Position numbers and translations under genes: made by a program. The notes below the pieces were generated by a model. It had not been told where the DNA came from. It did no database searches and was given only the letters and a program-made list of their open reading frames with translations. This document shows, piece after piece, positions 17,144-26,443 of a DNA stretch of 64,000 bases; positions within the stretch are counted from its first letter, which is position 1; each line of letters starts with the position of its first letter. The stretch lies in NCBI RefSeq assembly GCF_028618595.1, contig NZ_JAQITE010000001.1, forward strand, positions 1-64,000, read 5' to 3'. The DNA is from Bartonella sp. AU18XJBT (GTDB taxonomy: Bacteria > Pseudomonadota > Alphaproteobacteria > Rhizobiales > Rhizobiaceae).

Positions 17144-18762
17144 TTATTCATCTCCCTATTTTCGAGAGAAAAATCCGTTAAAACGCCCTCAATATAATTT
17201 TGAGGTTCATACAAAGACTTAGCTGTTTCAGACATATAATGACTAACAGGACCGGCTACAATTGTTATAAGAAAACACAAAGCAAGGAGAACGGCAATAG
17301 GTGCAAATTCTATCACCTGCACACGGGGAACGCGGACTTCAAGAGAAACCCAAAAAGTTCGAATCCCCGTTCGTGTCAATGCAATCAAAGCCGCAAAACC
17401 AGAGAGAGTGACAAAAACAACAAAAAGCCAATCTTGGTAAACCGGAAGAGAGGCAGAAAAATCCTCTCTACTGTGGTTTAAAATTGCCATGAACATCATA
17501 AGTTTAGCAACAAAACCAGAAAAAGGTGGCAACCCAACAATCAAAATGGCACAGATACCAAAACACGCTCCAAGAATTGCTAGGGTTACTGGAAAATAGG
17601 TACCAACTTCATCCTCTTCCTCCTCTTCATCGTCACCATACACCTCCATTGTAACAGCAAGAACATTAGCAGCCACATCTTGACAGCGCTCAACCAACTC
17701 TACCAAAAGAAAAAAGGCTCCCAGTGCTAAAGTTGAGGAAACAATATAAAAAAGTGCGCCTGCTGTCAGTGCTGCATTGCCGATCCCGATCGCAGCCAAC
17801 AACGTACCAGAAGAGACAAGGACGCTATAAGCTGCCAAACGCACCAAAACTTGACTTGCTAATACCCCAATAAAACCAACAATCATAGTGGCAAGCCCAC
17901 CATAAAACAAAACCGTATGACCAAAATGGCTAAAATACACACTTTCAGGACCAAACCATAGCAGCGTTAAACGTAAAATAACATAAATACCAACCTTGCT
18001 CAAAAGTGCAAAAGAAGCTCCAACTGGCGCTGCTGCTGCACTGTAAGTTGGCACCAACCAAAAATTAAGCGGCCACATACCCGCCTTAAGCAAAAAAGCA
18101 ATACCTAAAAGTGCAACACCTATTTCGAACAAAACAACATCTGTGGAAGATATATATTTTATTTTAACAGCCAAATCGGCCATATTAAGAGTACCAACGA
18201 CTCCATAAATGAGCGCTATACCAACTAAAAAAAATAATGAAGCAACAAGATTAACCACGACATAATGCAACCCTGCGCGCACACGCGTCTGACCAGAACC
18301 ATGCAAAGCAAGCCCATAAGAAGCCGTTAACATAACTTCAAAAAACACAAATAAATTAAATAAATCGCCGGTCAAAAAAGCGCCATTTATCCCCACCATA
18401 AAAAATTGCATCAGTGACTGAAAATGAGAACCAGCTTTGTACCAATGAGCCCGCGCAAAAACCAACACGCTAATCACCAACAAGCTGGAAAGTAAAAGCA
18501 TCATAGCGCTTAAGCGATCAAGGACTAAAACAATTCCGAAGGAAGAAGGCCAATTGCCAAGTCGATAAACATCGCAAGCCGGTGCTATCTCAAGAGTACG
18601 CATAACCAATAAAATGGCAGTAACAACCAACAGTCCCGCAGAAGAAAGACTGATGAATGATTTAAATTTTGCACGACGTTCATCATAAAAAAGAAGAAGT
18701 GCTCCAGTGATTAACGGCAAAAGAATAGGCAAAATAAGGAGATGATGCACCCCTACTTCCAT
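17140..18762 (-). CDS. phaD: Mrp-type cation/proton antiporter subunit D
   Basis: A 540-residue, roughly 14-helix subunit related to NuoM/NuoN of complex I and one of the two proton-translocating subunits. The key Lys lies in LLKAGMWPLNFWL (about residue 226) and the conserved Glu in FFEVMLTASYG (about residue 142). A run of acidic residues (DDEEEEEDE, about 377-385) interrupts a loop after the tenth helix and looks like a lineage-specific insertion. It overlaps phaC by 1 bp and phaE by 4 bp. Confidence 0.93.
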   Translation of the reverse strand: MEVGVHHLLILPILLPLITGALLLFYDERRAKFKSFISLSSAGLLVVTAILLVMRTLEIAPACDVYRLGNWPSSFGIVLVLDRLSAMMLLLSSLLVISVLVFARAHWYKAGSHFQSLMQFFMVGINGAFLTGDLFNLFVFFEVMLTASYGLALHGSGQTRVRAGLHYVVVNLVASLFFLVGIALIYGVVGTLNMADLAVKIKYISSTDVVLFEIGVALLGIAFLLKAGMWPLNFWLVPTYSAAAAPVGASFALLSKVGIYVILRLTLLWFGPESVYFSHFGHTVLFYGGLATMIVGFIGVLASQVLVRLAAYSVLVSSGTLLAAIGIGNAALTAGALFYIVSSTLALGAFFLLVELVERCQDVAANVLAVTMEVYGDDEEEEEDEVGTYFPVTLAILGACFGICAILIVGLPPFSGFVAKLMMFMAILNHSREDFSASLPVYQDWLFVVFVTLSGFAALIALTRTGIRTFWVSLEVRVPRVQVIEFAPIAVLLALCFLITIVAGPVSHYMSETAKSLYEPQNYIEGVLTDFSLENREMNK

Positions 18763-19103
18763 TATTGCACCTCACGTCCATCAACGTGATCAGAACCTGT
18801 TAAACCGCGTGAAACCAGAAGAATAACTAAAAATAAAGCTGTTGTTGCAAAACCAATCACAATCGCAGTTAAAACCAAAGCTTGTGGGAGAGGATCGACA
18901 TAATTAGCTGGATTAATAACAGTGTTAGGATCAACAATTGGGGCAGCATTACTACGCGGTCTACTCATTGAAAACATAAAAAGATTCACACCATAAGAAA
19001 GTAGAGACAAACCAAGAATAATCTGAAAAGTTCTTGGACGTAAAATAAGCCAAATTCCTGATCCAACAAGAATACCAATACCTAAAGAAAGAACAATTTC
19101 CAT
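18762..19103 (-). CDS. phaC: Mrp-type cation/proton antiporter subunit C
   Basis: This 113-residue, three-helix protein is related to NuoK of complex I, with the family block YGVNLFMFSMSRP and PLPQALVLTAIVIGFATTA. It pairs with the A and D subunits in the membrane. It overlaps both neighbours by one base, giving a translationally linked operon. Confidence 0.93.
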   Translation of the reverse strand: MEIVLSLGIGILVGSGIWLILRPRTFQIILGLSLLSYGVNLFMFSMSRPRSNAAPIVDPNTVINPANYVDPLPQALVLTAIVIGFATTALFLVILLVSRGLTGSDHVDGREVQ

Positions 19104-22024
19104 TAATTTTCCTTCTCTTTCAAAACAGGTTTCTTACCGATTCGGTAACTCCGAATTGACTGGTGTGCAAGTGCAATTAAAATGAGAACAGTTGCCCCTA
19201 ACACAAGAGAAAGCACACCAAAATCAAACAAAAAAGCAGATGCCATGGGAACTTTTCCAATTAACGGAAGATGAATATATCGAAAAAAGGAGGTTAAAAA
19301 AGGATATCCAAAAAACCAAGAGCCCATCCCCGTTACGACTGACAACAATAAGCCAAAGCCTATCCAACGCAAAGGTAAAACTCTCAAATGCGTTTCTACC
19401 CACCGAATATCGCGTGCAAGATATTGTAAAATAAATCCTATCGCCAAAGTAATACCACCGACAAATCCGCCTCCTGGCAGATCATGACCTCGCATGAATA
19501 AATAAACCGCAAAAGCGATAATAACCGGAAAGAACCAACCCATAATGACAGCAGGAACAGTGAGATAATTCAACACCGTATCCCCTACATTTCGATTAGG
19601 CTGTGCTATATCAAAAGCTTTCTGAATACGTTGTTGAAAAGGCGCATCAATACTTTCAGGCGCAGGACGAAAACGTCGTAAGAGGGCAAAAACTGTAAGG
19701 GAAACAACACCCAAAACCACAATTTCTCCCATGGTATCAAAACCACGGAAATCAACCAACAACACATTCACAACATTGCGACCACCAGCATCAGAGTAAG
19801 CCTTGGTGAGAAAAAAATCAGAAATCGTTGTACCTTGAGGACGTGTCATCACTGCAAAAGAGAGCCATGCTACACCAGCACCTCCCACAAGAGCTATGAT
19901 AAAATCACGGATACGACGCAAGCGCACGAAAAAATGAACAGGCGTTGGAGTAGGATTATGCAAGCGTTTAGGCAACCACCGTAAACCAAGCAATAATAAG
20001 ACGACTGTAACAACCTCAACAACTAATTGTGTTATTGCTAAATCAGGAGCAGAAAGCCATAAAAAGGTTGCACAAGTCATCAAACCAGCTCCCCCCGATA
20101 ACATGAGTGATGCAAGACGATGAAACTTTGCTTGCCAAGCAACTAAAAGCGCACATAATCCGCCAACTAACCAAAGAGCGAGAAAAGGAATATCAACTGG
20201 AAAAAGTGGTAACGCCCCCACTGGAATGAACCCATCGCACCAAAGTAAAAGACCAACAAATGCAAAACACACCCAAAAAATCCAATGCAACTGTATCTGC
20301 AAACGGCGTGTTGACAAAACAGATTCCACCGCACGTGCCCATTTCCAAGAAATAATCACGAGAATGCGTTCAAAAATACGCGGTCCATTCAAGTGACGAA
20401 AAAAAGGCGCCCCATCATCACAGGATAAAAAATAACGATGCCCGACAGCATAAAGCAATCCGCCTCCTAATAACGCAACAAAACTCATCACTAATGGAGT
20501 ATTAAACCCATGCCAAACAGCTAAACTATAAGGGATTGTCATTGGTCCTAAAACAGATACGACCGCATTATCTAAAATAGGTCCTATTGTTAAATTAGGA
20601 AAAATACCAACTGCTAAACAAATAAACACCAAAAGCTCCATTGGTAAACGCATAAAATGCGGTGGTTCATGGGGAATTTTGGGTAAATTGACAGGTTTTG
20701 GTCCTAAAAAAACACCATGAATAAAGCGTATAGAATAAGTTACACTAAACAAACTAGCCAGCGTTGCTACATAAGGTGCAATCCAATCGAGCCATGATTC
20801 CATATGCGTTTCAACAGCTTCAGCAAAAAACATTTCTTTCGATAAAAAACCATTCAACAAAGGAACTCCAGCCATCGCTGCACTTGCAACTAAAGCGAGA
20901 GTTGCTGTAATAGGCATAGAACGATAAAGCCCAGACAATTTACGCATATCACGTGTTCCTGTCTCGTGATCAATAATGCCAGCAGCCATAAATAAAGAAG
21001 CTTTAAAAGTAGCATGATTGGCCATATGAAAGATCGCTGCAACACATGCAAGTGGACTACCAAGGCTTAAAAGCGTTGTAATTAATCCAAGATGACTAAT
21101 GGTTGAGTAAGCAAGCAACCCTTTCAAATCTTGCTGAAACATGGAAAAATAGGCACCAAGTAGCAATGTTGAGAGTCCTGAAAAACCAACCAGCCAAAAC
21201 CAAGATTCTGTCCCAGAGAGTACTGGCCATAAACGAACAAGTAAAAACAACCCTGCTTTTACCATTGTTGCTGAATGTAAATAAGACGATACTGGTGTTG
21301 GAGCAGCCATCGCGTTGGGTAGCCAAAAATGAAAGGGAAACTGCGCACTTTTTGTTAATCCCCCTAATAAAATACAAATAAGGATAGGACTATAAAGAGA
21401 ACTTGACCGGATCATATCTCCAGACTGAAGCACCTTATCCAAATCAAAACTGCCAACAATATACCCAATCAATAAAACCCCAATAAAAAGGGCAAAACCA
21501 CCAAAACCTGTGATCGTTAGAGCCATACGCGCACCCTCACGCGCACTTGCATTATGGTACCAATAGCCGATCAACAAAAAAGAAAAAATACTGGTGAGTT
21601 CCCAGAAAACAACCAAAAAGACGAGATTACCTGATAAAACTATTCCTATCATTGATCCCATAAAGGCCAAAAAAAAGGAAAAAAAACGCGGTACAGAATC
21701 CGCCGGATCCATGTAATAGCGTGAATAAATGACAACAAGTAACCCAATCCCTGTAATGAGCAAGCAAAAAAGCCATGACAAACCATCTATACGGAGAATC
21801 AAATCACTCCCCCATTCTGGCAGCCAAGAAATATCTAAACGCACTACGTGGTTTCCGCGAACTTCCGGATAAAGCATTATTGTAAAAATAAGACAGAAAA
21901 GTGCAACAATCCCAGCAAACCACGCTTCATTATTTTTTGCTGTCGAACGAAAAAATCCTATGATAGCACTTCCACCAAAGGGAAGCAAAACGAGCAATAC
22001 CAACATTGCTTCCCGTGTTGTCAT
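19103..22024 (-). CDS. phaAB: Fused Mrp-type antiporter subunits A and B
   Basis: First gene of the pha operon. The 973-residue protein joins a NuoL-like MnhA/PhaA region (about residues 1-760) to an MnhB/PhaB domain (about 790-970, with MRGHDLPGGGFVGGITLAIGF). The A part shows the conserved Glu (VFWELTSIFSFLLIGYW) and Lys (LTKSAQFPFHFWLP) of proton-translocating subunits. Group 2 operons (pha type, as in Sinorhizobium) have this fusion, while group 1 operons keep A and B separate. The complex exchanges K+ or Na+ for H+ across the cytoplasmic membrane. The promoter would lie in 22025-22250. Confidence 0.94.
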   Translation of the reverse strand: MTTREAMLVLLVLLPFGGSAIIGFFRSTAKNNEAWFAGIVALFCLIFTIMLYPEVRGNHVVRLDISWLPEWGSDLILRIDGLSWLFCLLITGIGLLVVIYSRYYMDPADSVPRFFSFFLAFMGSMIGIVLSGNLVFLVVFWELTSIFSFLLIGYWYHNASAREGARMALTITGFGGFALFIGVLLIGYIVGSFDLDKVLQSGDMIRSSSLYSPILICILLGGLTKSAQFPFHFWLPNAMAAPTPVSSYLHSATMVKAGLFLLVRLWPVLSGTESWFWLVGFSGLSTLLLGAYFSMFQQDLKGLLAYSTISHLGLITTLLSLGSPLACVAAIFHMANHATFKASLFMAAGIIDHETGTRDMRKLSGLYRSMPITATLALVASAAMAGVPLLNGFLSKEMFFAEAVETHMESWLDWIAPYVATLASLFSVTYSIRFIHGVFLGPKPVNLPKIPHEPPHFMRLPMELLVFICLAVGIFPNLTIGPILDNAVVSVLGPMTIPYSLAVWHGFNTPLVMSFVALLGGGLLYAVGHRYFLSCDDGAPFFRHLNGPRIFERILVIISWKWARAVESVLSTRRLQIQLHWIFWVCFAFVGLLLWCDGFIPVGALPLFPVDIPFLALWLVGGLCALLVAWQAKFHRLASLMLSGGAGLMTCATFLWLSAPDLAITQLVVEVVTVVLLLLGLRWLPKRLHNPTPTPVHFFVRLRRIRDFIIALVGGAGVAWLSFAVMTRPQGTTISDFFLTKAYSDAGGRNVVNVLLVDFRGFDTMGEIVVLGVVSLTVFALLRRFRPAPESIDAPFQQRIQKAFDIAQPNRNVGDTVLNYLTVPAVIMGWFFPVIIAFAVYLFMRGHDLPGGGFVGGITLAIGFILQYLARDIRWVETHLRVLPLRWIGFGLLLSVVTGMGSWFFGYPFLTSFFRYIHLPLIGKVPMASAFLFDFGVLSLVLGATVLILIALAHQSIRSYRIGKKPVLKEKEN

Positions 22025-22162
22025 TCTTTAAACTCCATTTTGCCTTAATATTTTGTCATCGACAAAACAAAAACTTATTTTCTCACCCCCCATTCCACAC
22101 TTAATGATAATAAGATTTAATAAAACTTAAAAGCATTTAATTTTTTTAAAAAAAACAACGCT

Positions 22163-22236
22163 TGCATGAAAATATTGCGCACCACACAATTTTCTCTTTA
22201 TTGTAAGAACAATAACGCCCACGACAAGAAGTAATT
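22163..22236 (-). pseudogene. Remnant of a second BA14K gene
   Basis: Read on the minus strand this stretch encodes ITSCRGRYCSYNKEK, matching IESCRARYRSYNKID of the intact BA14K gene just upstream. The frame then continues with unrelated residues, and no start or full domain is present. It is most simply a decayed tandem duplicate that keeps only the central part of the conserved motif. Confidence 0.5.
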
Positions 22237-22253
22237 AAAATTTTATTTATTTT

Positions 22254-22751
22254 CTATCCTTTAAAAAAGCGTGATAAACACTGCTTACGCCCCCCATGAA
22301 AAGGCTGAAAACTATTATCAATTTTATTATAAGAGCGATAACGCGCACGGCAAGATTCAATATGTTGTTTAAGCATCCATGGCTCTTTTTTTTCTAATTT
22401 TTCCGAAGAAGACGTTAAAAATACTTTTTTAGCATTTGATACAACTTTTAATGATGGGCCTTTTGTGCTTAAGTGCGGTGATGTAACAAATGCCATTTCA
22501 GGATACCACCAATTATCACTGTATTTACGATAACCACGCCGATAATGACGATAACCTTTAAAACCATTAATTTCTCTACGCCCCGTAAAAATCAAAGGCA
22601 CCGAACCATCTTGGACAGAAGTCTGTGCAACCAGTTTGGCTTTAGCATCACTCCTATTTTGCCCCCAATTAACAAGAGTGGTTGTTATAATGAAAAAACT
22701 GCTAACCAATACAAAAGCTAAAGCGTAACATAATTTTTTTTTCATACTCAT
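22254..22751 (-). CDS. BA14K family protein
   Basis: A 165-residue protein with an N-terminal hydrophobic signal or anchor segment (residues 7-29) and a C-terminal BA14K motif HIESCRARYRSYNKID, followed by NSFQPFHGGRKQC. BA14K was described in Brucella as an immunogenic protein with lectin-like activity, and the family is abundant in Rhizobiales. The middle is Tyr/Arg-rich (YRHYRRGYRKY). Two Cys flank the motif. Its neighbour downstream is a decayed second copy. Family assignment is good, though the biological role here is unproven. Confidence 0.82.
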   Translation of the reverse strand: MSMKKKLCYALAFVLVSSFFIITTTLVNWGQNRSDAKAKLVAQTSVQDGSVPLIFTGRREINGFKGYRHYRRGYRKYSDNWWYPEMAFVTSPHLSTKGPSLKVVSNAKKVFLTSSSEKLEKKEPWMLKQHIESCRARYRSYNKIDNSFQPFHGGRKQCLSRFFKG

Positions 22752-22915
22752 AGCAAAAAACTCAACATAATAAACAACAGTAATTACAGAAAGCCTTTCT
22801 CTTGCTAGACAGAAACAGATTCTTTTCTTAAGATTCTTTTTTCTTGAGACATTCTGTTACTCTTTGTACTAAACGTTGATCTTGGTAATAAGATCCTTCA
22901 AAAAAGAATGAATAA

Positions 22916-24016
22916 ATGATGATAAAAACCCCCTATTATCTTATAGACAAATCGAAACTCATCAAAAACATGCAAACAATTTCTCGTTTACGGGAAATGT
23001 CCGGAGCTAAAATTTTACTTGCTTTAAAATGTTTTGCCACATGGAGTGTTTTTGATTTAATGTCTGAATTCATGGATGGAACCACATCATCATCCCTTTA
23101 TGAACTGCGTTTAGGAAGAGAAAAATTTGGTAAAGAAACCCATGCTTATTCAGTGGCTTGGGCCGATCATGAAATTGATGAAGCCTGTGGCTATACAGAC
23201 AAAATTATCTTTAACTCAATCCAACAGCTTCAACGCTTTTCTGATGCAACAAAAACCATTCAAAGAGGCTTGAGGTTAAATCCAGGAATCAGCGCATCCA
23301 ATTTTGATCTTGCCAACCCCTCTCGCCCTTTTAGCCGCTTAGGAGAAACCAATCAAAGCGCTATTAAAGAAGTTCTACCCCTCATAAATGGACTAATGAT
23401 CCATAATAATTGTGAAAATGCTGATTTTAATCTTTTTAACCAAATGCTTGGGTATATGGAAGAAAAATTTGCAGAACTTTTCGCTGCGGTTGACTGGATA
23501 AGCCTTGGCGGTGGTATCCATTTTACGGCTGAAAATTATCCTCTAGAAGCTTTCGCAAAACGCTTAAAACAATTTTCTAAAACTCATGGTGTTACTCTTT
23601 TTCTAGAACCAGGAGAAGCTGCTATTACCAAAAGCACCACATTAGAAGTCAGCGTTCTTGACACATTGTATAATGAAAAGAATCTAGCCATCGTCGATAG
23701 CTCCATTGAAGCTCATATGCTTGATCTTCTCATTTATCGTGAAAATGCCAAATTAGAACCCAATCAAGGACCACACGAAATTATGATTTGTGGAAAATCT
23801 TGTCTTGCCGGCGATGTTTTTGGAACATTTCAATTTCAAAAACCTCTCAAAATAGGCGATAGACTGTCTTTTCAGGATGCAGCAGGTTATACAATGGTCA
23901 AGAAAAACTGGTTTAATGGCGTTACAATGCCTGCTATTGTTCTCAAAGAGTGCGATGGTACATTAACACTTCAACGCCAATTTAGCTATAACGACTATCA
24001 GGAAAGCCTTTCATAA
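22916..24016 (+). CDS. nspC: Carboxynorspermidine/carboxyspermidine decarboxylase
   Basis: This PLP-dependent fold III enzyme decarboxylates carboxy(nor)spermidine to (nor)spermidine. In its 366 residues the PLP Lys lies in LLALKCFATW (Lys38), the glycine-rich phosphate loop is SLGGGIHF, and the C-terminal Cys/Asp motifs are GKSCLAGDVFG and DAAGYTMVKKNWFNG. It is followed after 53 bp by the dehydrogenase that makes its substrate. Together they form the aspartate-beta-semialdehyde-dependent route to spermidine common in bacteria that lack SpeD/SpeE. Either of the tandem ATG codons could be used. Confidence 0.92.
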   Translation: MMIKTPYYLIDKSKLIKNMQTISRLREMSGAKILLALKCFATWSVFDLMSEFMDGTTSSSLYELRLGREKFGKETHAYSVAWADHEIDEACGYTDKIIFNSIQQLQRFSDATKTIQRGLRLNPGISASNFDLANPSRPFSRLGETNQSAIKEVLPLINGLMIHNNCENADFNLFNQMLGYMEEKFAELFAAVDWISLGGGIHFTAENYPLEAFAKRLKQFSKTHGVTLFLEPGEAAITKSTTLEVSVLDTLYNEKNLAIVDSSIEAHMLDLLIYRENAKLEPNQGPHEIMICGKSCLAGDVFGTFQFQKPLKIGDRLSFQDAAGYTMVKKNWFNGVTMPAIVLKECDGTLTLQRQFSYNDYQESLS

Positions 24017-24069
24017 AGATCAACCATAAAAACGTCATACAACAGTATTAAAAAGGAGATAAACCTACA

Positions 24070-25308
24070 ATGAAAAAAAATATTCTCATTATTGGTGCTG
24101 GAGGTGTTGCACAAGTTGTTGCACACAAATGTGCTCAAAACAACGATATTTTTGGTGAAATTCATATTGCTTCACGAACACTCAAAAAATGTGAAGCCAT
24201 CATTGCTTCTATTAAAGAAAAAAACACAATGAAAGAACAGGGGATTCTCAAAAGCCATTCGCTCAATGCCATGAATGTAGAAGAAACTATAAAGCTCATC
24301 CAAAAGACTAAATGTGAAATTGTCATTAATGTTGGTTCTGCCTTTCTTAATATGTCTGTTCTTTCAGCTTGTATTGAAACTAAATGCGCTTATATCGACA
24401 CAGCGATTCATGAAGACCCATTGAAAATTTGTGAAACACCTCCTTGGTATGGCAATTATGAATGGCCTCGGCGTCAAGAATGTGAAAAAGCTGGTATAAC
24501 CGCTATTTTAGGAGCAGGTTTTGACCCAGGTGTAGTGAATGCTTATGCAGCATTAGCGCGCGATGATTATTTTGATAAAATCACAGATATTGATATTATT
24601 GATATTAATGCCGGAAATCATGGGCGTTGGTTTGCTACAAACTTTGATCCAGAAATTAACTTCCGTGAATTTACAGGACAAGTCTGGTCATGGCAAAATA
24701 AAAAATGGACTTCCAATAAAATGTTTGAAGTCAGCCATGAATGGGATCTTCCTGTTGTTGGAAAACAAAAAGCTTATATGACAGGACATGATGAAATTCA
24801 TTCACTTTCCAAAAATCTTGATGTAGAGAATGTCCGTTTCTGGATGGGATTTAGTGATCGTTATATCACTGTTTTTACAGTTCTAAAAAACCTCGGACTC
24901 TTATCCGAACAACCAATTAAAACGGCAGAAGGTCAAGAAGTCGTGCCCTTGAAAGTCGTGAAAGCCGTCTTACCCGACCCTTCTTCTCTCGCCCCAGACT
25001 ACACAGGAAAAACCTGTATCGGAGATCTTATTAAAGGCGAAAAAGATGGACACTCGGGAGAAATTTTTATCTATAATATAGCCGATCACAAACAAGCTTT
25101 TAATGAAACCGGAGCACAGGGTATTTCTTATACAGCCGGTGTACCAGCCGCCGCAGCAGCCCTTCTCATTGCCACAGGTGAATGGGATGTTAAAACTATG
25201 GTCAATGTAGAGGAATTACCACCCCGCCCTTTCCTTAAATATCTTGATCATATGGGGCTTCCCACTTTTATAAGAGAACAACAAGAGGATAAAAAATTAG
25301 AATTTTAA
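24070..25308 (+). CDS. Carboxynorspermidine/carboxyspermidine dehydrogenase
   Basis: A saccharopine-dehydrogenase-like enzyme that condenses aspartate semialdehyde with a diamine (putrescine or diaminopropane) and reduces the product with NADPH. Its 412 residues begin with a Rossmann motif (IIGAGGVAQVVAHKCA) and carry LGAGFDPGVVNAYAALA and the C-terminal GISYTAGVPAAAAALLIATG segment. The AAGGAGAT ribosome binding site is strong. Pairing with nspC supports the polyamine role over lysine metabolism. A rho-independent terminator lies 260 bp downstream. Confidence 0.92.
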   Translation: MKKNILIIGAGGVAQVVAHKCAQNNDIFGEIHIASRTLKKCEAIIASIKEKNTMKEQGILKSHSLNAMNVEETIKLIQKTKCEIVINVGSAFLNMSVLSACIETKCAYIDTAIHEDPLKICETPPWYGNYEWPRRQECEKAGITAILGAGFDPGVVNAYAALARDDYFDKITDIDIIDINAGNHGRWFATNFDPEINFREFTGQVWSWQNKKWTSNKMFEVSHEWDLPVVGKQKAYMTGHDEIHSLSKNLDVENVRFWMGFSDRYITVFTVLKNLGLLSEQPIKTAEGQEVVPLKVVKAVLPDPSSLAPDYTGKTCIGDLIKGEKDGHSGEIFIYNIADHKQAFNETGAQGISYTAGVPAAAAALLIATGEWDVKTMVNVEELPPRPFLKYLDHMGLPTFIREQQEDKKLEF

Positions 25309-25571
25309 TACCTATAGAAAGCATATGCTTGATTTTTTAAGTTATCAGAAAACTGCCTACTGAAAACAAATTTAATATTCTCATGTAATTATGGTTTTCA
25401 AAAAAAATTTAGCTATTCGTTATATTTTGGCAACATTGCGATTTCTTAACAACCTCAAAGAAGAAACATATCATCTTTGATCAAGAAAAACAGAAAAGAA
25501 AAAACTAATTTAATCACACTGCATCACTTGTCATTATCATCAAAAAGATAGTGTCATAAACAAAGATAATA

Positions 25572-25605
25572 AAAATACCGCTCTTTTAAAGAAGAGCGGT
25601 ATTTT
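25572..25605 (+). terminator. Rho-independent terminator (probably bidirectional)
   Basis: A perfect 14-bp stem, AAAATACCGCTCTT with AAGAGCGGTATTTT, closes a 6-nt loop and has A and T runs on either side, so it could stop transcription in both directions. It lies 264 bp after the carboxynorspermidine dehydrogenase gene. Confidence 0.8.
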
Positions 25606-25671
25606 GTAGAATATACAATCCCTGCCCTCTTCATCTTAAATGACAAAGATCCTTAACCCACACCAATCATT

Positions 25672-25727
25672 AAACAATTCAAGTTCTTTGAGCAAACTCC
25701 TCTTGGCTTCCCTCTTTATATGATTCA
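25672..25727 (+). repeat. Short repeat, also at 9771-9827
   Basis: This is the second copy of the roughly 55-bp block. It keeps GTTCTTTGAG, then CTCCTCTTGG, with scattered substitutions. It lies just upstream of repeat copy F, whereas the first copy is not in the same arrangement with copy E, so the two elements are probably independent. Confidence 0.5.
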
Positions 25728-25739
25728 TCATCATATATA

Positions 25740-26150
25740 ACATGTTGATTTATAACAATAAAACATCATTTTCAACTTGATTCATAATGCTGAATACTGT
25801 AAGATTCTCTTAATCACAAACTCTCTAACATTGAAGCAATTAAAATCTTTTGTCTGCACATCACAAAAAAAGCGAGCGTGTAAGGTAAAATGTTAAAAGA
25901 AAAGAATAAAAATTTCTATTATGAAAACTCTCAAATAACAAAGAGCTTTAGCAATATTGAGAACTGAAAAGTGTATTATAATGTCAGCGTGTACTTTTAC
26001 TAAACAGAAAGATGATAGTGCACAATAGATCTTATAACAGTTTGAATGAATTTATATATTTCAAGAGGAACTTTACAGCGATACCATTCACGAACACCAT
26101 CGTGAAGTGGATTTGTGCATTTTGAGAGATGTTTTCTTAAAACAAAGCAC
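25740..26150 (+). repeat. Dispersed intergenic repeat, copy F
   Basis: Contains GTTGATTTATAACAATAAAA, TGAATACTGTAAGATTCTCT, TGAAGCAATTAAAATC and ACATCACAAAAAAAGCGAGC. A long 3' part (AAAAGTGTATTATAATG and TGAAGTGGATTTGTG) aligns with copies A and C. This is the longest copy in the window, about 400 bp. Confidence 0.65.
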
Positions 26151-26443
26151 GCAAATAAACTCAGAATCCTATCTTAAATACTTTATAACAGTATAAAAAC
26201 TACCCCATATATAAAACTTTACATAAACCAAACACCACCGCTCTAAACAATCGTGCACAATAGGATAATCAATCAAAACTGTACAACAGAGCTCTAAAAC
26301 AATAATTATCGAAAAGCATACAACAAATGGAACACTTCAATACAATTGGTTATATTCCTTTTTAAAGTTTTAAAATATTGTTGCATGCTTCACAAATATT
26401 TTCTGCTCCCAGAACCTTTTAAAATGTACTTTCTAAAAGCTTT

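Larger units (their letters stand above)
25309..26443. other. Long spacer with terminator and repeat copy F
   Basis: A 1.1-kb gap between the convergent polyamine and lpd genes, with no coding frame that can be supported. It contains a strong terminator (25572-25605), the short repeat at 25672-25727, and copy F of the dispersed repeat. Confidence 0.5.

Noticed and set aside
25572-25605. The long perfect palindrome as a recombination or attachment site
   Set aside because: The 14-bp stem with a 6-nt loop and A/T flanks is fully explained as an intrinsic terminator.
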